A stretch of DNA of 64,000 bases, taken from assembly GCA_025084515.1 (NCBI GenBank), contig JAJAGP010002235.1, positions 62,001 through 126,000 on the forward strand, in the 5' to 3' direction. The notes under the pieces are model-generated. The model was not told where the DNA came from, did not search any database, and worked only from the letters and a program-made list of their open reading frames with translations. Of this stretch, positions 32,240-43,149 are shown in pieces. Position 1 is the stretch's first letter, and each line of letters opens with the position of its first letter. Source of the DNA: Ancistrus triradiatus. Lineage: Eukaryota; Chordata; Actinopteri; Siluriformes; Loricariidae. The translations under genes were made by a program, and so were the position numbers.

Positions 32240-33959
32240 GTCAAGTCAAGTCAAGTCAAGATTTATTTATATAGCGCTTTTTTACAATGGAGCATTGTCT
32301 CAAAGCACTTTTAAAAAACAAGTTTAGATTATCTCCTAATAACTACGTCCAATCCCAAATTGAGCGAGCCTAGGGGCGACAGTGGCAAGGAAAAAACTCC
32401 CTAGTTCTAGGAAGAAACCTTGGGAGGACCAAGACTCAAAAAAGGGACCCAACCTCCTTGGGCGGCGTAGATGATAAATCTAAGAGCGAACTAAAGTCCA
32501 TGGAGTCAAAGTTCGAAATAGAATGTGAAGTATGCACATCGACATTAAGTGGCCGGGGTATGATGATAAATCTAAGAGCGAACTAAAGTCATGGAGTCAA
32601 AGTTCAAATAGAATGTGAAGTATTGCACAATCGACATTAAGTGGCCGGGTTATGATGATAAATCTAAGAGCGAAACTAAAGTCCCATGGAGTCATGGTCG
32701 AATAAAAATGTGAATTATGCACAGTGGAGCTCCATCAGATGTACATCATGTGTGGGGCCGGAACTGCCGGAACACAGCTCGGAGAGAAAACAGAAAAAAT
32801 GTAATTAGTTATTGATTAAGAGCACAGTGTCTATTAAACAATCACTGATGCCATGTCAATCACTGATGCCAATGTGTAGCATGAGAACCCCCGGCAGCAT
32901 TAGCTATAGCAGCATAGCTAGGAAAGCTAGAAAGAGGAGAACTGGAAGGAACACAGCCAAGAGGGATCACAAATGAGACATTGGCAACCCCACGAGCGGC
33001 AGAAGACAGCACCCAACGTCTCTGATCACCATAATCCTACTCTTTTATGACTATGAACCCCCAGCTCTGCCCTTATTCTAAGGCAAGGTTGCATGAGTCA
33101 AGATCACGAGGACCCAAGCCCTAGTTCAGCCAGACCGCCCACCCGACCACTCCCGGCAAGCGGACAAGGCAGGCAGGCCAGACATGACTTCAGACTCCGG
33201 CCTCAGCAACCCAAACCATGCAACCTGGTCTAAATCTAGTCAAAAGCCTGCGTAAATAAGTATGTCTTTAGCCTAGACTTAAAACTTTGGAGGGTGTCTG
33301 ATTCTCGAACGAAAGTGGGAAGTTTATTCCCATAGTTGGGGGGCCATGTATGAGAAAGCCTTTTCCCCCCCTGCGTGACTTTTTTTTTTTTTTTAATTTC
33401 TAGGAACTAAAAGAAGTCCTGCACCCTGCGAACGAAGTAGACGAGTTGGATTGTAAAACTCTAAGAGTTCACTCAGATAATGTGGGGCCAGGCCATGTAG
33501 AGCTTTATAAGTTATAAGAAGTATTTTGTAATCAATGCGGAATTTTTTGACTGGTAACCAGTGCAGTGATGATAGAAAACAGGAGTGATATGATCAAATT
33601 TTCTAGTTCGAGTTAGCACTCGGGCAGCTGCATTCTGAGAACTAACTGAAGTTTATTTATAGATTTACTAGAGCATCCAGTAAGTAAGGCAAAACGTTAC
33701 AAGTAAATCCAACCTTGAGGTTGGTTAAATGCCATGAACAAGTTTTTTCTGCATCATTAAAAGAGAGGATATTTCTAAGTTTAGCGATATTACGTAATTG
33801 AAAAGAAAAGCAATTCGAGTGAAGTGCCTGCTAATGTTGCGCATCAAATAGAGATCTGAATCAAAATGTGACCCCCTAAGTTTTTTTACAGACGGAACTG
33901 GGCAATACTGGACAGCCATCTAGATTTAGGATAGATGTAGCTAACCTGTCTCTCTCACA

Positions 33960-36650
33960 GCCTTTGGTCCCACTAATAGAACCTCAGTTTTATCTGAGTT
34001 TAAGTAAGAGAAAAATTAAATAACAGTCAATCTTTTATTTCCTTTTACACAGGTTCTCAATTTTTGTTTTGATTGTAAGGGCTGTCATTATAGGTTGGCT
34101 GATATGTACAGCTGTGTATCATCTGCAAAGCAGTGGAAACTAATGCCATGTTTTTACGAATAACTGAGCCTAGTGGCAGCATGTACAGAGAGAATAAAAG
34201 CGGGCCAAGCACTGACCCCTGAGGCACGCCATACTTCACTTTTGAGGGCTTAAGACCTTAGATTATTTATATGAACAAAACTGGTCTGAATGCCAATGTC
34301 CAGTTAAGTAAGACTAAAACCAAGAAAGTGCTGATCCCCTTGTAGCAAACTAAGACTTTCACCTTTAATTTGAAAATAATTTTTATTAAACTTCATTAAT
34401 TAAAATTATATAAATTTATTAATTAATTAAGAAAAAGGGGCACCACCAAATCGTTTATTATAATAACTAAATAATTCACTGGTAGATTTGGAGACCAGTT
34501 AAAAGAGGGAACAACAACTTGATCAGTCTAGTATGAGAAATCAGGGGCCCAGATAAGCCATAAAAAAAAGGTACTCGCCTGGAAGGTCACTCGATTGGTT
34601 TGGGGCATTCAACCATGGTCCAGCCGCTGGAAAGGCACGATCTTTTTTTTTGAGGAGCGTTGGTGTCCATCTTTCGATGGCCACCGTCGGTCCGAGACTG
34701 CCTCAGCGTCTTAGCCCGGAGGTTTCTTGCAGATGGCCTATGCGTAACCACGTGACTTGAGATGGCGGTCTTCAAAAATTTTAGGCTGCAGGCTTCACGA
34801 ATACTCGACGTTTTTGCGTGCGTACAACTCAGAATTTTATGTTGGCCACAGATAAAGGTGGAGTTGACGCGTTTCTAACACCACGAGCTTCAACACAAAC
34901 TTGGAAAACTTGTATGGTACGAAAGTGGCAGAGCGTGAAGTAGATCTTGGCTGGCTGGTCTTTCAACTATCTTCTTCTAATTCGGCAATACCGAACTACT
35001 TAAGACTGCTGGTATGTACACAGGAAACTTAAAATAAGCGCGAAAACTTGAGCAAAACGAATAAACAAAGACGGCTGCAAAAAAAGAAAAACTGCAAACT
35101 TTAAAAGACAAAGAAAAGACTTAAAGAACAAAGAAACACAAAACAACACATACGAGACTTGAAGCTAGCTCACACGAGGTCGGCCCGCGTTGCTTTTGAA
35201 TGTTCCGGCTCGAGGGCGGCCGGAGGCGGGTGCACAAGGGGTTTTTGCCGTTGATTTCGGCCAATGAGAAGCCCTGACTCATCAGTAAAGCCCTCCTATC
35301 GTGGTTGTGTCTTATTTCACCATATGAGCACAGACGTTCTAACTTGGATAATAATATTCCTACATATCTAAAAGAGATTAAAAGTATCACAAATAACCAA
35401 AAATCCTCAAAGTTAACAAGTTTAGATGCAGATCAAAAACACCTTGAATCGATAACCTAGAACATCGTTAAAGCATTTAACTACAGCACATACATTTACT
35501 ATACTTTTAACTAAACAATAATACGATTAATACAAGTAGGAGGAAACGGTACATTCTAAATAACAACTTCATTTCGGTTCTTTATAAGTATGAACAGTAT
35601 TAAAACCCGATCGATCAAAACACAGGGATGACTATGCTATCATTTCTATATATCATAATGATCAGCACAACACAACAGGACCGTATTACGTATAGAACGG
35701 TCACTATACTAAAACATTAACCAACTGGATATGAGATACATAACAAATCAGTACATGCACATACGTGTGTTTATAATGGTGGTGCGATGCGTATGGGCAT
35801 GTTTGGACTCATCACGAAGCAAATATCATTTGTTATGTAATTAAAAGGTTTCGATGAAGATAATCTGTTCCCAGAAAAAGTTGAATACAATTATCAAAGT
35901 TTGTCTCAGAAGAAAAACTTGATAGTTTCTTGGTGTCATAAATCCAGGGCTGTCTTTCTGGCGCCAGGCTGAGAGGTCGTAAACGCAACCTAGGTGGAAG
36001 CATGTTTGCTTTCCTTTGGATAAATTGGGGGAGATCTCTCTTGGGAAGGGTGAGTCTAGGGTGGACTTGTCAGGATTCCTTTTAATTTTATGATGGCGAG
36101 ATGCACAGGTTATCTGGGCTTGGCCATGTCTTAAGCTTCCTCTGTTGTTTTGAGGAAAAAGGTTGTTTATCTGGCCTGTTAAGCCAGAGTCTGGTCCAGA
36201 TGTTGGGTCTTCACGTGGTGGGGTAAGATCCTGTCAAAGGGGCCATTGCAAGGTAAAGAGAGGGAGATACAGCGATCACGCTACACCCTTAATACCTACA
36301 CTATTTTCTAGTCTGTTTAGTAAAACATCATGATCTATAGTGTCAAATGCTGCACTTAAATCTAACAGAACAAGAAAAGAAACACATCCCTTATCTGAGG
36401 ACATTAACAAGTCATTTAGTACCCTAATTAATGCTGTTTCAGTACTATGATGGGTCCTGAAGCCAGACTGAAATGTTTCATAAATTTCATTCCTTTGGAG
36501 GTAAATGCAGAGCTGCTGATAGACGGCTTTTTCTAAGATTTTGGACAGAAACGGTAGATTTGAAATTGGTCTATAATTAGATATCACACAAGGGGTCAGA
36601 GATTGGCTTTTTTAATCAGTGGTTTGATAACAGCAGACTTAAAGGGATTT
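33960..36650 (-). pseudogene. L2 reverse transcriptase pseudogene, interrupted
   Basis: Minus strand, before the interruption (36650 to 36286): SNYRPISNLPFLSKILEKAV, GFRTHHSTETALIRVLNDLL and LVLLDLSAAFDTIDHDVL (block A with catalytic Asp). After the ERV LTR (from 34340 down): YGVPQGSVLGPLLFSLYML (block B), then, one frame over, FADDTQLYISANL (block C with the two Asp) near 34110. All RT blocks are recognisable and typical of the L2 clade. A frameshift before block C, the LTR insertion and the absent 5' half make it inactive. Confidence 0.85.
34341..36285 (-). mobile_element. ERV solo LTR (copy A), target duplication CCCT
   Basis: Starts TGTAGCAAACTAAGAC, ends GATCACGCTACA; direct CCCT at 34337-34340 and 36286-36289. 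It is the same LTR family as 40468-42892 and 59822-62228, sharing GGTACTCGCCTGGAAGGTCA, CCTCCTATCGTGGTTGTGTC and CCCAGAAAAAGTTGAATAC. PPT and gag of the retrovirus place the family's transcription direction on the minus strand here. No internal sequence is left, so it is a solo LTR formed by LTR-LTR recombination. Confidence 0.9.
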
Positions 36651-37242
36651 GGGGCACATAACCAAAGGTAAGGGATGAATTTAAAATAACTAACACTGGC
36701 TCTATAACACTAGGTAATACTTGTTTGAGTAAATGTGTGTAAGGAATTTTGGGATCTAATAAACATGTTGATGGCTTAGAGACGAGCTGATCAGTGCGGA
36801 TAGTTCAGTATTAGTTAATTGGGGTAAAAGATTCTAATCTGATTTACCAGCTCATTAAACAGATGTCTTCACTAGTGCTGCATCTGGAAGGTGGCCTGAC
36901 TGAATAAATTTGGTGATGTGATGGCATTTGAATTTTTAATGAGCAGCGTGTTCCAACTGTTGTTTTCTTGTGTCTTTCCCTCTCGCTCCTTTCCTTCCCG
37001 CGGCCCCTTTCCTCTTTCCTTCACTGAGACCTTTTCGAGTGCTTCTTCTCCCTTTGCTGAAGGAGGTTCCAGAAGGCCGCCAACTTTTTCTTTAGTGCGG
37101 ATAGTTCAGTATTAGTAATTGGGGTAAAAGATTCTAATCTTGATTTACAGCTCATTAAACAGATGTCTTCACTAGTGCTGCATCTGGAAGGTGGCTGAAT
37201 AATTTGGTGATGTGATGAGCATTGAGTTTTATGAGCAGCGTG

Positions 37243-37600
37243 TCACTTCGCTCATCAAGGACGTCCAGGGCTTTCTTCCTTCACTGAAGACGTTCAGAGT
37301 GCTTCTCCCTTTGCTGAGGATGTCCAGAGCGCCACTCCGCTCGTCAGAGACATCCAGAACGCCGCTTCGCTCGTCAAGGACGTCCCGAGTGCTTCTTCCT
37401 CCGCTGAGGACGTGCAGAGTGCCTCTGCGCTCGTCAGTGTCGTCCAAAGCACTTCTCACTTCGCTGAGGACGTCCAGAGCGCCGCTTCGTTCATCAAGGA
37501 CGTCCAGAGCACTTCTCCCCTCTCTGGGGACACCCAGAGCGCCACCTCGCTTGTCACGGACGTCCTGGGCTCTTCTCCCTCTACAGAGGACTTCTGGAGA
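37243..37600 (+). repeat. 60-bp coding minisatellite, second block
   Basis: Continuation of the 29851-30612 array after the L2 nest: TCACTTCGCTCATCAAGGAC, GAGGATGTCCAGAGCGCC and so on, about six units with the same two 30-bp halves. The sequence stays open in the frame starting at 37412. Confidence 0.9.
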
Positions 37601-38131
37601 TCGCCTTCACGGACCGGAGATGCCCTGAGTCTCTCTCTAGTTATGGAGGACACACTGGCCACCGTCTCTGTGCCAGCATTGAGGTCATCAGCCCGCTGCG
37701 CCGTCAATGAGGCTGTCAAGCCGAGAAGGACCTTCTTGATGGCCATCAAGTTCCCAGAGGCCTCCTCGAAGGCCGCCATGTCTCCAGAGGCCTCCTTGAA
37801 GGCCGCCATGTCACCACAGGCCTCCTCGAAGGCTGCCATGTCTCCAGAGGCCTCCTTGAAGGCCTCCATGTCTCCAGATGCCTCCTTGAAGGCCTCCATG
37901 TCTCCAGAGGCTGTCAAGGAGGTCATGCGTTTCACAGAGACCGTGGAGGAAATTGTTCGTTGCAGTAGCGGTCTCTTCAGGGGTCCCATGTTCCAGAGGG
38001 GTCTCTTCAGGTGTTCTACATCTCAGAGAGGTCTCCTTAGAGGTTTCACGTTGGGAGGAGCCTCACTTGAGGTTCCGTGTATCAGTGGGGCCTCCCGGAG
38101 ACCCGCAGTTCCAGGAGGATCGTCCAGATGA
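37412..38131 (+). pseudogene. 3' part of the family-1 repeat-bearing frame
   Basis: An open frame of 239 codons continuing the minisatellite protein. After the 20-residue repeats it passes through a stretch with DTLATVSVPALRSSARCAV, then five 10-residue repeats of PEASSKAAMS type, then FTETVEEIVRCSSGLFRGPM and a Gly/Arg-rich tail. No enzyme domain or zinc knuckle is seen. In the uninterrupted element this was presumably joined to the Gag frame at 29434; the intervening L2 and the frameshift near 30208 separate them. Confidence 0.5.
37754..37913 (+). repeat. 30-bp repeat encoding PEASSKAAMS-type decapeptides
   Basis: Five units of 30 bp with the core CCAGAGGCCTCCTTGAAGGC and CGCCATGTCT. Changes are mostly TCG/TTG and GCC/TCC, so the peptide alternates S/L and A/S. 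Distinct in sequence from the 60-bp array but equal to its half-unit length. Confidence 0.9.
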
Positions 38132-38323
38132 TCCGGCCAAGGGTGATGATTGTGCACCCCCTGGACTGCCAAGGGTCCCACCTGGCCAGTAGTCTGGACC
38201 CTCCGTCTGGCCTCCCTCCGCCTGCCCAGGCTCGGCACCTGCACCCTTAGAGGAAGCCCCCGTATTCATGCACGCGCCCCTTGGGTGGGGGGGGTGGGTT
38301 GTGAGTCCGAGGACAAACTCGTT

Positions 38324-38334
38324 AGGGGGGGTAC
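38324..38334 (+). promoter_or_regulatory. Polypurine tract of family-1 element
   Basis: AGGGGGGGTAC immediately before the 3' LTR start TGTTAGG, the expected plus-strand primer site of an LTR retroelement. Confidence 0.8.
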
Positions 38335-39653
38335 TGTTAGGATCCGTGCCCTGCCCCGTGTTTTTTGTGACTCTTATTTTGAAGCCCAAGATTCCAAGAT
38401 GGCGGCGCCCGCACCAGAGACTCGTTTCTGTTTTGATTACAGACGCTATTTAAGTTGAACGTTTCTCACTGCTCGTCGCGGGAGCATTAGTTGAGTTTTC
38501 CTCCGGTGGGTTGCTCCTTTCATGCGCGGTTTCGCCTGCAGGATTATGGCTTTTTCACCACGGTTTTGCCCGTTGGACTATTGCCTCTCGGCGGTCTTGC
38601 ACGCCTGGACTCACCCGGTCACGGTTCTCGCCTTTGTACGGCTGTGCGGCTGCGACCGCAGTTTTGTAAGTTGTTAGTGTTTTTGAACTATTGCACTGTT
38701 TAGTTTTGCTACCTTATGTTCTTGGTTATTCTCCGCTAGCCTAGCCTAGCTGCTACATGCTACCGCTATCCTATGATGTTTCTATATGCTTTACGGCTAG
38801 TGCTACTGCTATTAATATTGCCACGGCTATTGCTACTGTTATTGCTACCTCTATAGTTATCATTGCTCCTGTTGCTGCTACCGCTACTGTTAGTGCTACG
38901 GCTATTATTATTGCTACGGCTATTGCTACAGTTATTGCTACCGCTATCATTTTGCTATTCCCGTAGTTTTCTTCCAGCTGTCTCGTCATCTCTCTACGTT
39001 CTACGCTGAGTGTTCTTCGGTTTTACTTGCCGTTTCGTCGGCGCTTAGTTACGGCTTTCAGGCCGCCTTACTTTTCTATCGCCTTTACGGCATGTCAGTT
39101 TATTATTGGTAACTCTAGCCATTAGCTCTCCGGTAGCTGGTAGTAGTCCCTGTAGCTTCCTTCCTCCAGCAAGTAGTTCCTGTAGCTTACCTTTGCCAGC
39201 TTAGCATCAGTAGCATTCCCCTCATTTCTATTGCCTTGTAGGTCGCTGGTTCTTCCTTTGGCTTCCATTTATCGTTATTGGGTCTCCCCCCATATTGCTT
39301 CTGGTGTATAGTCATTATTATCTTTTGTCATTTCTATTTTCCCCTTTGGCTGCTGATTACTATTTGTGGTTACTGTTTATCATTATTATTGTTATCATTA
39401 TCATATTAGCCTTGTCACTTATTTTTATTATTATCATTTATTTATGTTTGTATTGCACTTCTATCTTAAGTGTTAGTATCCGTCGTCATTCCGGTTCTTT
39501 CTGCTGACGCTGTGGTTGTTATCGTACTTCCCTTTTCTTTTATTGGCTGTTATTGCTTTATTTGGGGATCTTGTGAATAAAACTGTATTGGACTGGAACC
39601 TCGCATAATCGCCTGCTCCTTCCTGCCGTCACTCACACCCACTCATCCTAACA
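38335..39653 (+). repeat. 3' LTR of family-1 element
   Basis: The complete 1319-bp LTR: TGTTAGGATCC start, YY1-like box (38395-38406), TATA-like CTATTTAAG near 38445, a pyrimidine-leaning centre with the hypervariable GCTATT/GCTACT tract (38800-38955), a TTATTATTGTTATCATT-rich tract (39378-39445), AATAAA near 39575 and the end CATCCTAACA. Transcription probably starts near 38475, so U3 is very short and most of the LTR is transcribed leader; this placement is inferred from the TATA-like box. Confidence 0.95.
38395..38406 (+). promoter_or_regulatory. YY1-like box in family-1 LTR
   Basis: CAAGATGGCGGC fits the YY1 consensus exactly and lies about 50 bases before the TATA-like box. It is kept in all three family-1 LTR copies here (28916-28927 with one change; 631-642 on the minus strand). 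YY1 binding is inferred from the motif. Confidence 0.5.
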
Positions 39654-39658
39654 CAAGG

Positions 39659-39805
39659 TTTCCTTTCTATAACGTTTGGGGAGTTTTTCCTTGCCTCTGT
39701 CGCCTCAGGCTTGCTCAAGTAGGGCTTTGAGTCAATATATTTGTATAGCTGCTTTGAGACAATGCTGTGTTGTATAAAGCGCTATTTAAGAAAACTTGAC
39801 TTGAC
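39659..39805 (+). mobile_element. L2-type LINE 3' end, right piece with tail
   Basis: Continuation of 28626-28850 after the second CAAGG: TTTCCTTTCTATAACG, GGAGTTTTTCCTTGCC, CAGGCTTGCTCAAGTAG, GCTTTGAGACAATGC, AAGCGCTATTTAAG and the tail CTTGACTTGACTT. It gives the plus-strand 3' terminus of the L2 copy that hosts the LTR element. Confidence 0.85.
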
Positions 39806-39890
39806 TTCTGCTGCTGTAGTCAGTCTGCTTCAAGGTTTGATTTGTTGTGCATTCAGATATGCCCTTCTGCATCAAGCCTAAAGACAGATA
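39806..39890 (-). mobile_element. Tc1-E transposon, piece after the nest
   Basis: Resumes the element broken at 28625: CTTCTGCTGCTGTAGTCAG, CTGCTTCAAGGTTTGATTTG and GTGCATTCAGATATGCCC follow in the order expected of the family. It fades out near 39890, so the rest of Tc1-E is missing. Confidence 0.65.
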
Positions 39891-40127
39891 TTGCAATACC
39901 AAATAACCTAAAAATGCAACAGTGTAACACACATCACATTAAAGCACATTTACTTTGCTCAAGGCAGACTTGCACCTGCACACACCACCAACATCAATGC
40001 ATTACTGTTTTTAACAGAAAATCAAATCATTACAATCCAGAGTATGTACAGTTTCTCAGTGTGAAGCTGTACTGCTGTACTCATCGCCTACAGGACTTAA
40101 TGCTAATATCATTATTATTCTGCACAC

Positions 40128-40463
40128 GTCTGTTATTTTAGTCTTTACTATTCTAGAACCTCTATTATTTTAAACTTCACTATTAATCTACACATCACCA
40201 TTATTCTAATCCTCACTATTATAAAGCTTCTATAATTCTGTACTTTACTATAAATGCCATCTTCACTTATCTAGAAAGTCTATTATTCAACACCACTATT
40301 ATTCTAGTCCTTAATATTCTAGAATATCCATTATTCCACACTTTACTATTACTCTTCACTTCAATATTTTAAATCATATTTTATTATAAACTTCACTTTT
40401 ATTCTAGATTTCAGTATACTGGAACCTTTATTATTCTACACTTCAGAGTTATTCTGGCCTTGA
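40128..40463. repeat. Degenerate minisatellite of about 20-bp units
   Basis: Variants of CACTATTATTCTAG and TTCTAGAACCTCTATTATT recur every 18-22 bases across about 330 bases. The units are strongly diverged. The interval 39891-40127 before it shows nothing recognisable. Confidence 0.6.
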
Positions 40464-40467
40464 CATG

Positions 40468-42892
40468 TGTAGCAAACTAAGACTACACTTTAATTGGATT
40501 AATTTTTAATTAAACTTTATTAATTAAATTATATAAATTTATTAAGACCATAAAATCGATTAATTATAAATATAAATAATTCACTGGCCGATCTGGAAAC
40601 CAGGAAAAGGAAACAACAAACTTGATCAGTCTAGATCTGAATAGTGAATTCAAAGTATTTTTCTCGACCTTGTAGAATGAATGAACTCTCACACCAGGCG
40701 GCAAATTCAAAAGGTTTATAAACAAGTTTATTAACTACAAACGAGGCAATACCAACAGATTATCTAATGTAATAATGAGTGTATCACAGTTAAAATCATA
40801 AAATGACGATGAACATGTATATATCACAGTATGGAGAACAGGGAATAATGGCAAGCGTACGTATTACAGTAATAAAATCAGAAACCAAGATGACTATGTA
40901 ACTTATCTGTCGCGCAATAATTACTAACGTTGCAATACTACTGGTAACCTTAATTACGTTGAATGTGGATAGTATGGTAAAAATTACTTAGGCGTGAATA
41001 AGTCTATGTTGAAGCGTGGTTTTAGATTAAACACAAGATTTAACAATCCGGGACCCAGTTAAGACACACCAAAGCGGTACTACCTGTCTCTTTGCGGGCT
41101 CATGCGAAGAAGATGGAACGGAGCCGGGCTTCAGCCTGTCGTCCGAGATCGCACGGAGAAACGGCAGCAATCTCTCTTCCGATGGAAGGCCACGGTTCGG
41201 TGGACCTCGTGATGATCGGCTACCTTCAGCTTTCGTCGGCATGTGGCCCTGAGCCACGTGTGTGTGTCGCTGGCCTCGCTTCGGTTCGGCTTCTTCCCTG
41301 CGTTGGTGGTCCGGGGTCTACCAGATCTAGTCTTGCGAACTTATAACAGATTTCCACCCTGGGCCAGCGGTGAAGTAGAGTTACACAGCGTTCGAGTACC
41401 ACGAGCTTCAACAAAGACTCGGAAGAAGAGAACTTGGATTGTGCGAGAATAGTAGAGCTTAGAGTCTGGCTGGTTTTTTAACTATCTTCTAGTTCAGCGA
41501 TACCGAAGTACTTAAGACTGCTGTACACAGGAAACTTAAAATAAACGCGGAAAACTTGAGTGAAAATGAATAATCAAAAGCACTATAAAAAGGAAAAACT
41601 AATAAAAGACAAAGGAAAGACTTAAAGAACATAAAGACACAAGACTTGAAGCTAGCTTTTACCATGCGGTCGTCCCGCGTTGCTTTTTGAATGTTTCGGC
41701 TCGGGGGGCAGCTGGAGGCGGGAACATAAGGAGTTGCCCTTACTTAGCCAATGAGAAGCTGACTCCTCAGTAAAGCCCTCCTATTGTGGTTAAGTCTATT
41801 ATTTCATCCATATGAGCCACAGACGTTCTTAACTCAGATTAAAATATATTCTTACATATCTAAAGTGATTAAAAGTATCACACAATAACCAAAAAAAAAT
41901 CCTCAAATTTACAAGTTTATATGCAGACTTCGTTGTAAGGTTCAGATGATCAAAAGCACCATTGAATTGATAACTTAGACACATCGTTAAAGCACTCTAA
42001 CTACAGCATAGGCATTCGCTATAACTTTAACTAAACAATAATATGATTAATACAAGATGTAGGAACGGTAACATTGTAAATAACTTCATGTTTGTTCTTT
42101 ATAAGTATGAACAGTCTTAAACGAGCGATCGATACATGTGGATAAAAACAAGCTGGTTATTTGTAACCTTAATTATAGCAATAACGGGACCAATTACATA
42201 TAGAACGGTCACTATACTAAACATTAACCAAGTGGATATGAGATACATAAATCAGTAAACATACATATGTATAATATATATAATTATGTGTGTGGATATG
42301 ACGAAATATCCTTGATCCACTCTTTGGATGAATCATTTAAATGCATAATAGTGTGTTTAGAACTGATTAGGATCCAAAAAATCATTTGTTATGTAATTAA
42401 AAAGGTTTCGATGAAGATAATCTGTTCCCAGAAAAAAGTTGAATACAATTATTAAAGTTGTGCTTCTTAGGACAAGAGCTGAGTTTTCTTGGTGTCATAA
42501 ATCCAGGGGTGTCTTTCTGGTGCCTTTCCTGGGGTGATAAGGCTTACAAGAGGCCTGTGATGAAAGGTTCACTGTGGGGGAAGGAAAACACGTTATCTTC
42601 TGCAACAATCAGTTTTAAAATTGAGAAAGCTTGGTGGCCTGGACCGTTGAAACCCCCTTCTTAAGATAGCACCATGGACTTAGTTTATGAATGGAGATGT
42701 CGAAGGTTGTATGTCTTGTTTGAACAGACGTCCAAATTCCGTTGGTTTCAGAAAGAGTCAATCGTTGGAGTCAAACGGTGGGGGGTAAGATCCTGTCCCA
42801 GATGTTGGGCCTTCTTGCATTCCAAGATGTTGTAAAGTTTATGACTTGTGGAAAAGGGTAGAGAGAGAGGGGGGTACGGCTATCACGCTACA
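40468..42892 (-). repeat. Left (3') LTR of the ERV
   Basis: A 2425-bp LTR. On the minus strand it starts TGTAGCGTGATAGCCGTACC and ends TCTTAGTTTGCTACA. AATAAA on the minus strand (in the reverse of AAGTTTATTAAC, near 40725-40738) is the likely poly(A) signal, leaving an R/U5 of about 250 bp and a very long U3. It matches the solo LTRs at 34341 and 59822, with a divergent centre (41040-41420). Confidence 0.85.
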
Positions 42893-42900
42893 TTCCCCCC
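42893..42900 (-). promoter_or_regulatory. Polypurine tract of the ERV
   Basis: On the minus strand GGGGGGAA directly precedes the LTR start TGTAGCG. This fixes the transcription direction of the provirus as minus. Confidence 0.85.
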
Positions 42901-43149
42901 TGTGGATGAAGTTGGTGCTACAGCAGACTTCGTCCATCTTCAGGCGATGATAGCTGTGGATGACAGGTGACAGCAAGCAATACCACTTTTATGTCTTAAT
43001 CTGGGTCCCCCCTGATGATTCGAGAAAGAATGTAATGTGAAGGTGGCACCCAAATTTGACCTAGGTGAGTGGGGCATAGCATCACATAGAAGGTTATTCT
43101 TTTACTTCTAGAGAGATTGTTGAAAACCCTCTTTAGGGCTTCTTGAACG

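Larger units (their letters stand above)
32240..37240 (-). mobile_element. L2-type LINE, copy c, with RT domain, split by an ERV LTR
   Basis: The longest L2 copy. It starts with (TCAAG)n at 32242, then carries a 3' UTR with three 92-bp tandem units (32470-32715), and runs into ORF2 on the minus strand from about 33960. An ERV solo LTR sits inside the RT domain (34341-36285). The upstream part reaches about 36950 and is repeated at 37097-37243, where the family-1 minisatellite resumes. The 5' half of a complete L2 (endonuclease) is missing, as is usual for truncated LINE insertions. Confidence 0.8.
28856..39653 (+). mobile_element. Family-1 LTR retroelement (gypsy-like, no pol), target duplication CAAGG
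   Basis: A 10.8-kb insertion bracketed by direct CAAGG (28851-28855 and 39654-39658). LTRs begin TGTTAGGATCC and end GGATCCTAACA-like (TCATCCTAACA), with inverted TGTTAGGAT/ATCCTAACA termini. The polypurine tract precedes the 3' LTR. Inside, only a Gag N-terminal domain, a 60-bp coding minisatellite and a 30-bp repeat are found; protease, RT, RNase H and integrase are absent. About 6.6 kb of the interior (30613-37240) is later L2 and ERV insertion, so the element itself was about 4 kb. Non-autonomous. Confidence 0.9.

Noticed and set aside
32470..32720. Regularly spaced repeats considered as a CRISPR array
   Set aside because: The 92-bp units are contiguous without unique spacers and lie in a LINE 3' UTR of a vertebrate-type genome.
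37456..38389. 177- and 108-codon minus-strand frames
   Set aside because: They are antisense shadows of the family-1 repeat frame and run into the LTR without domain features.
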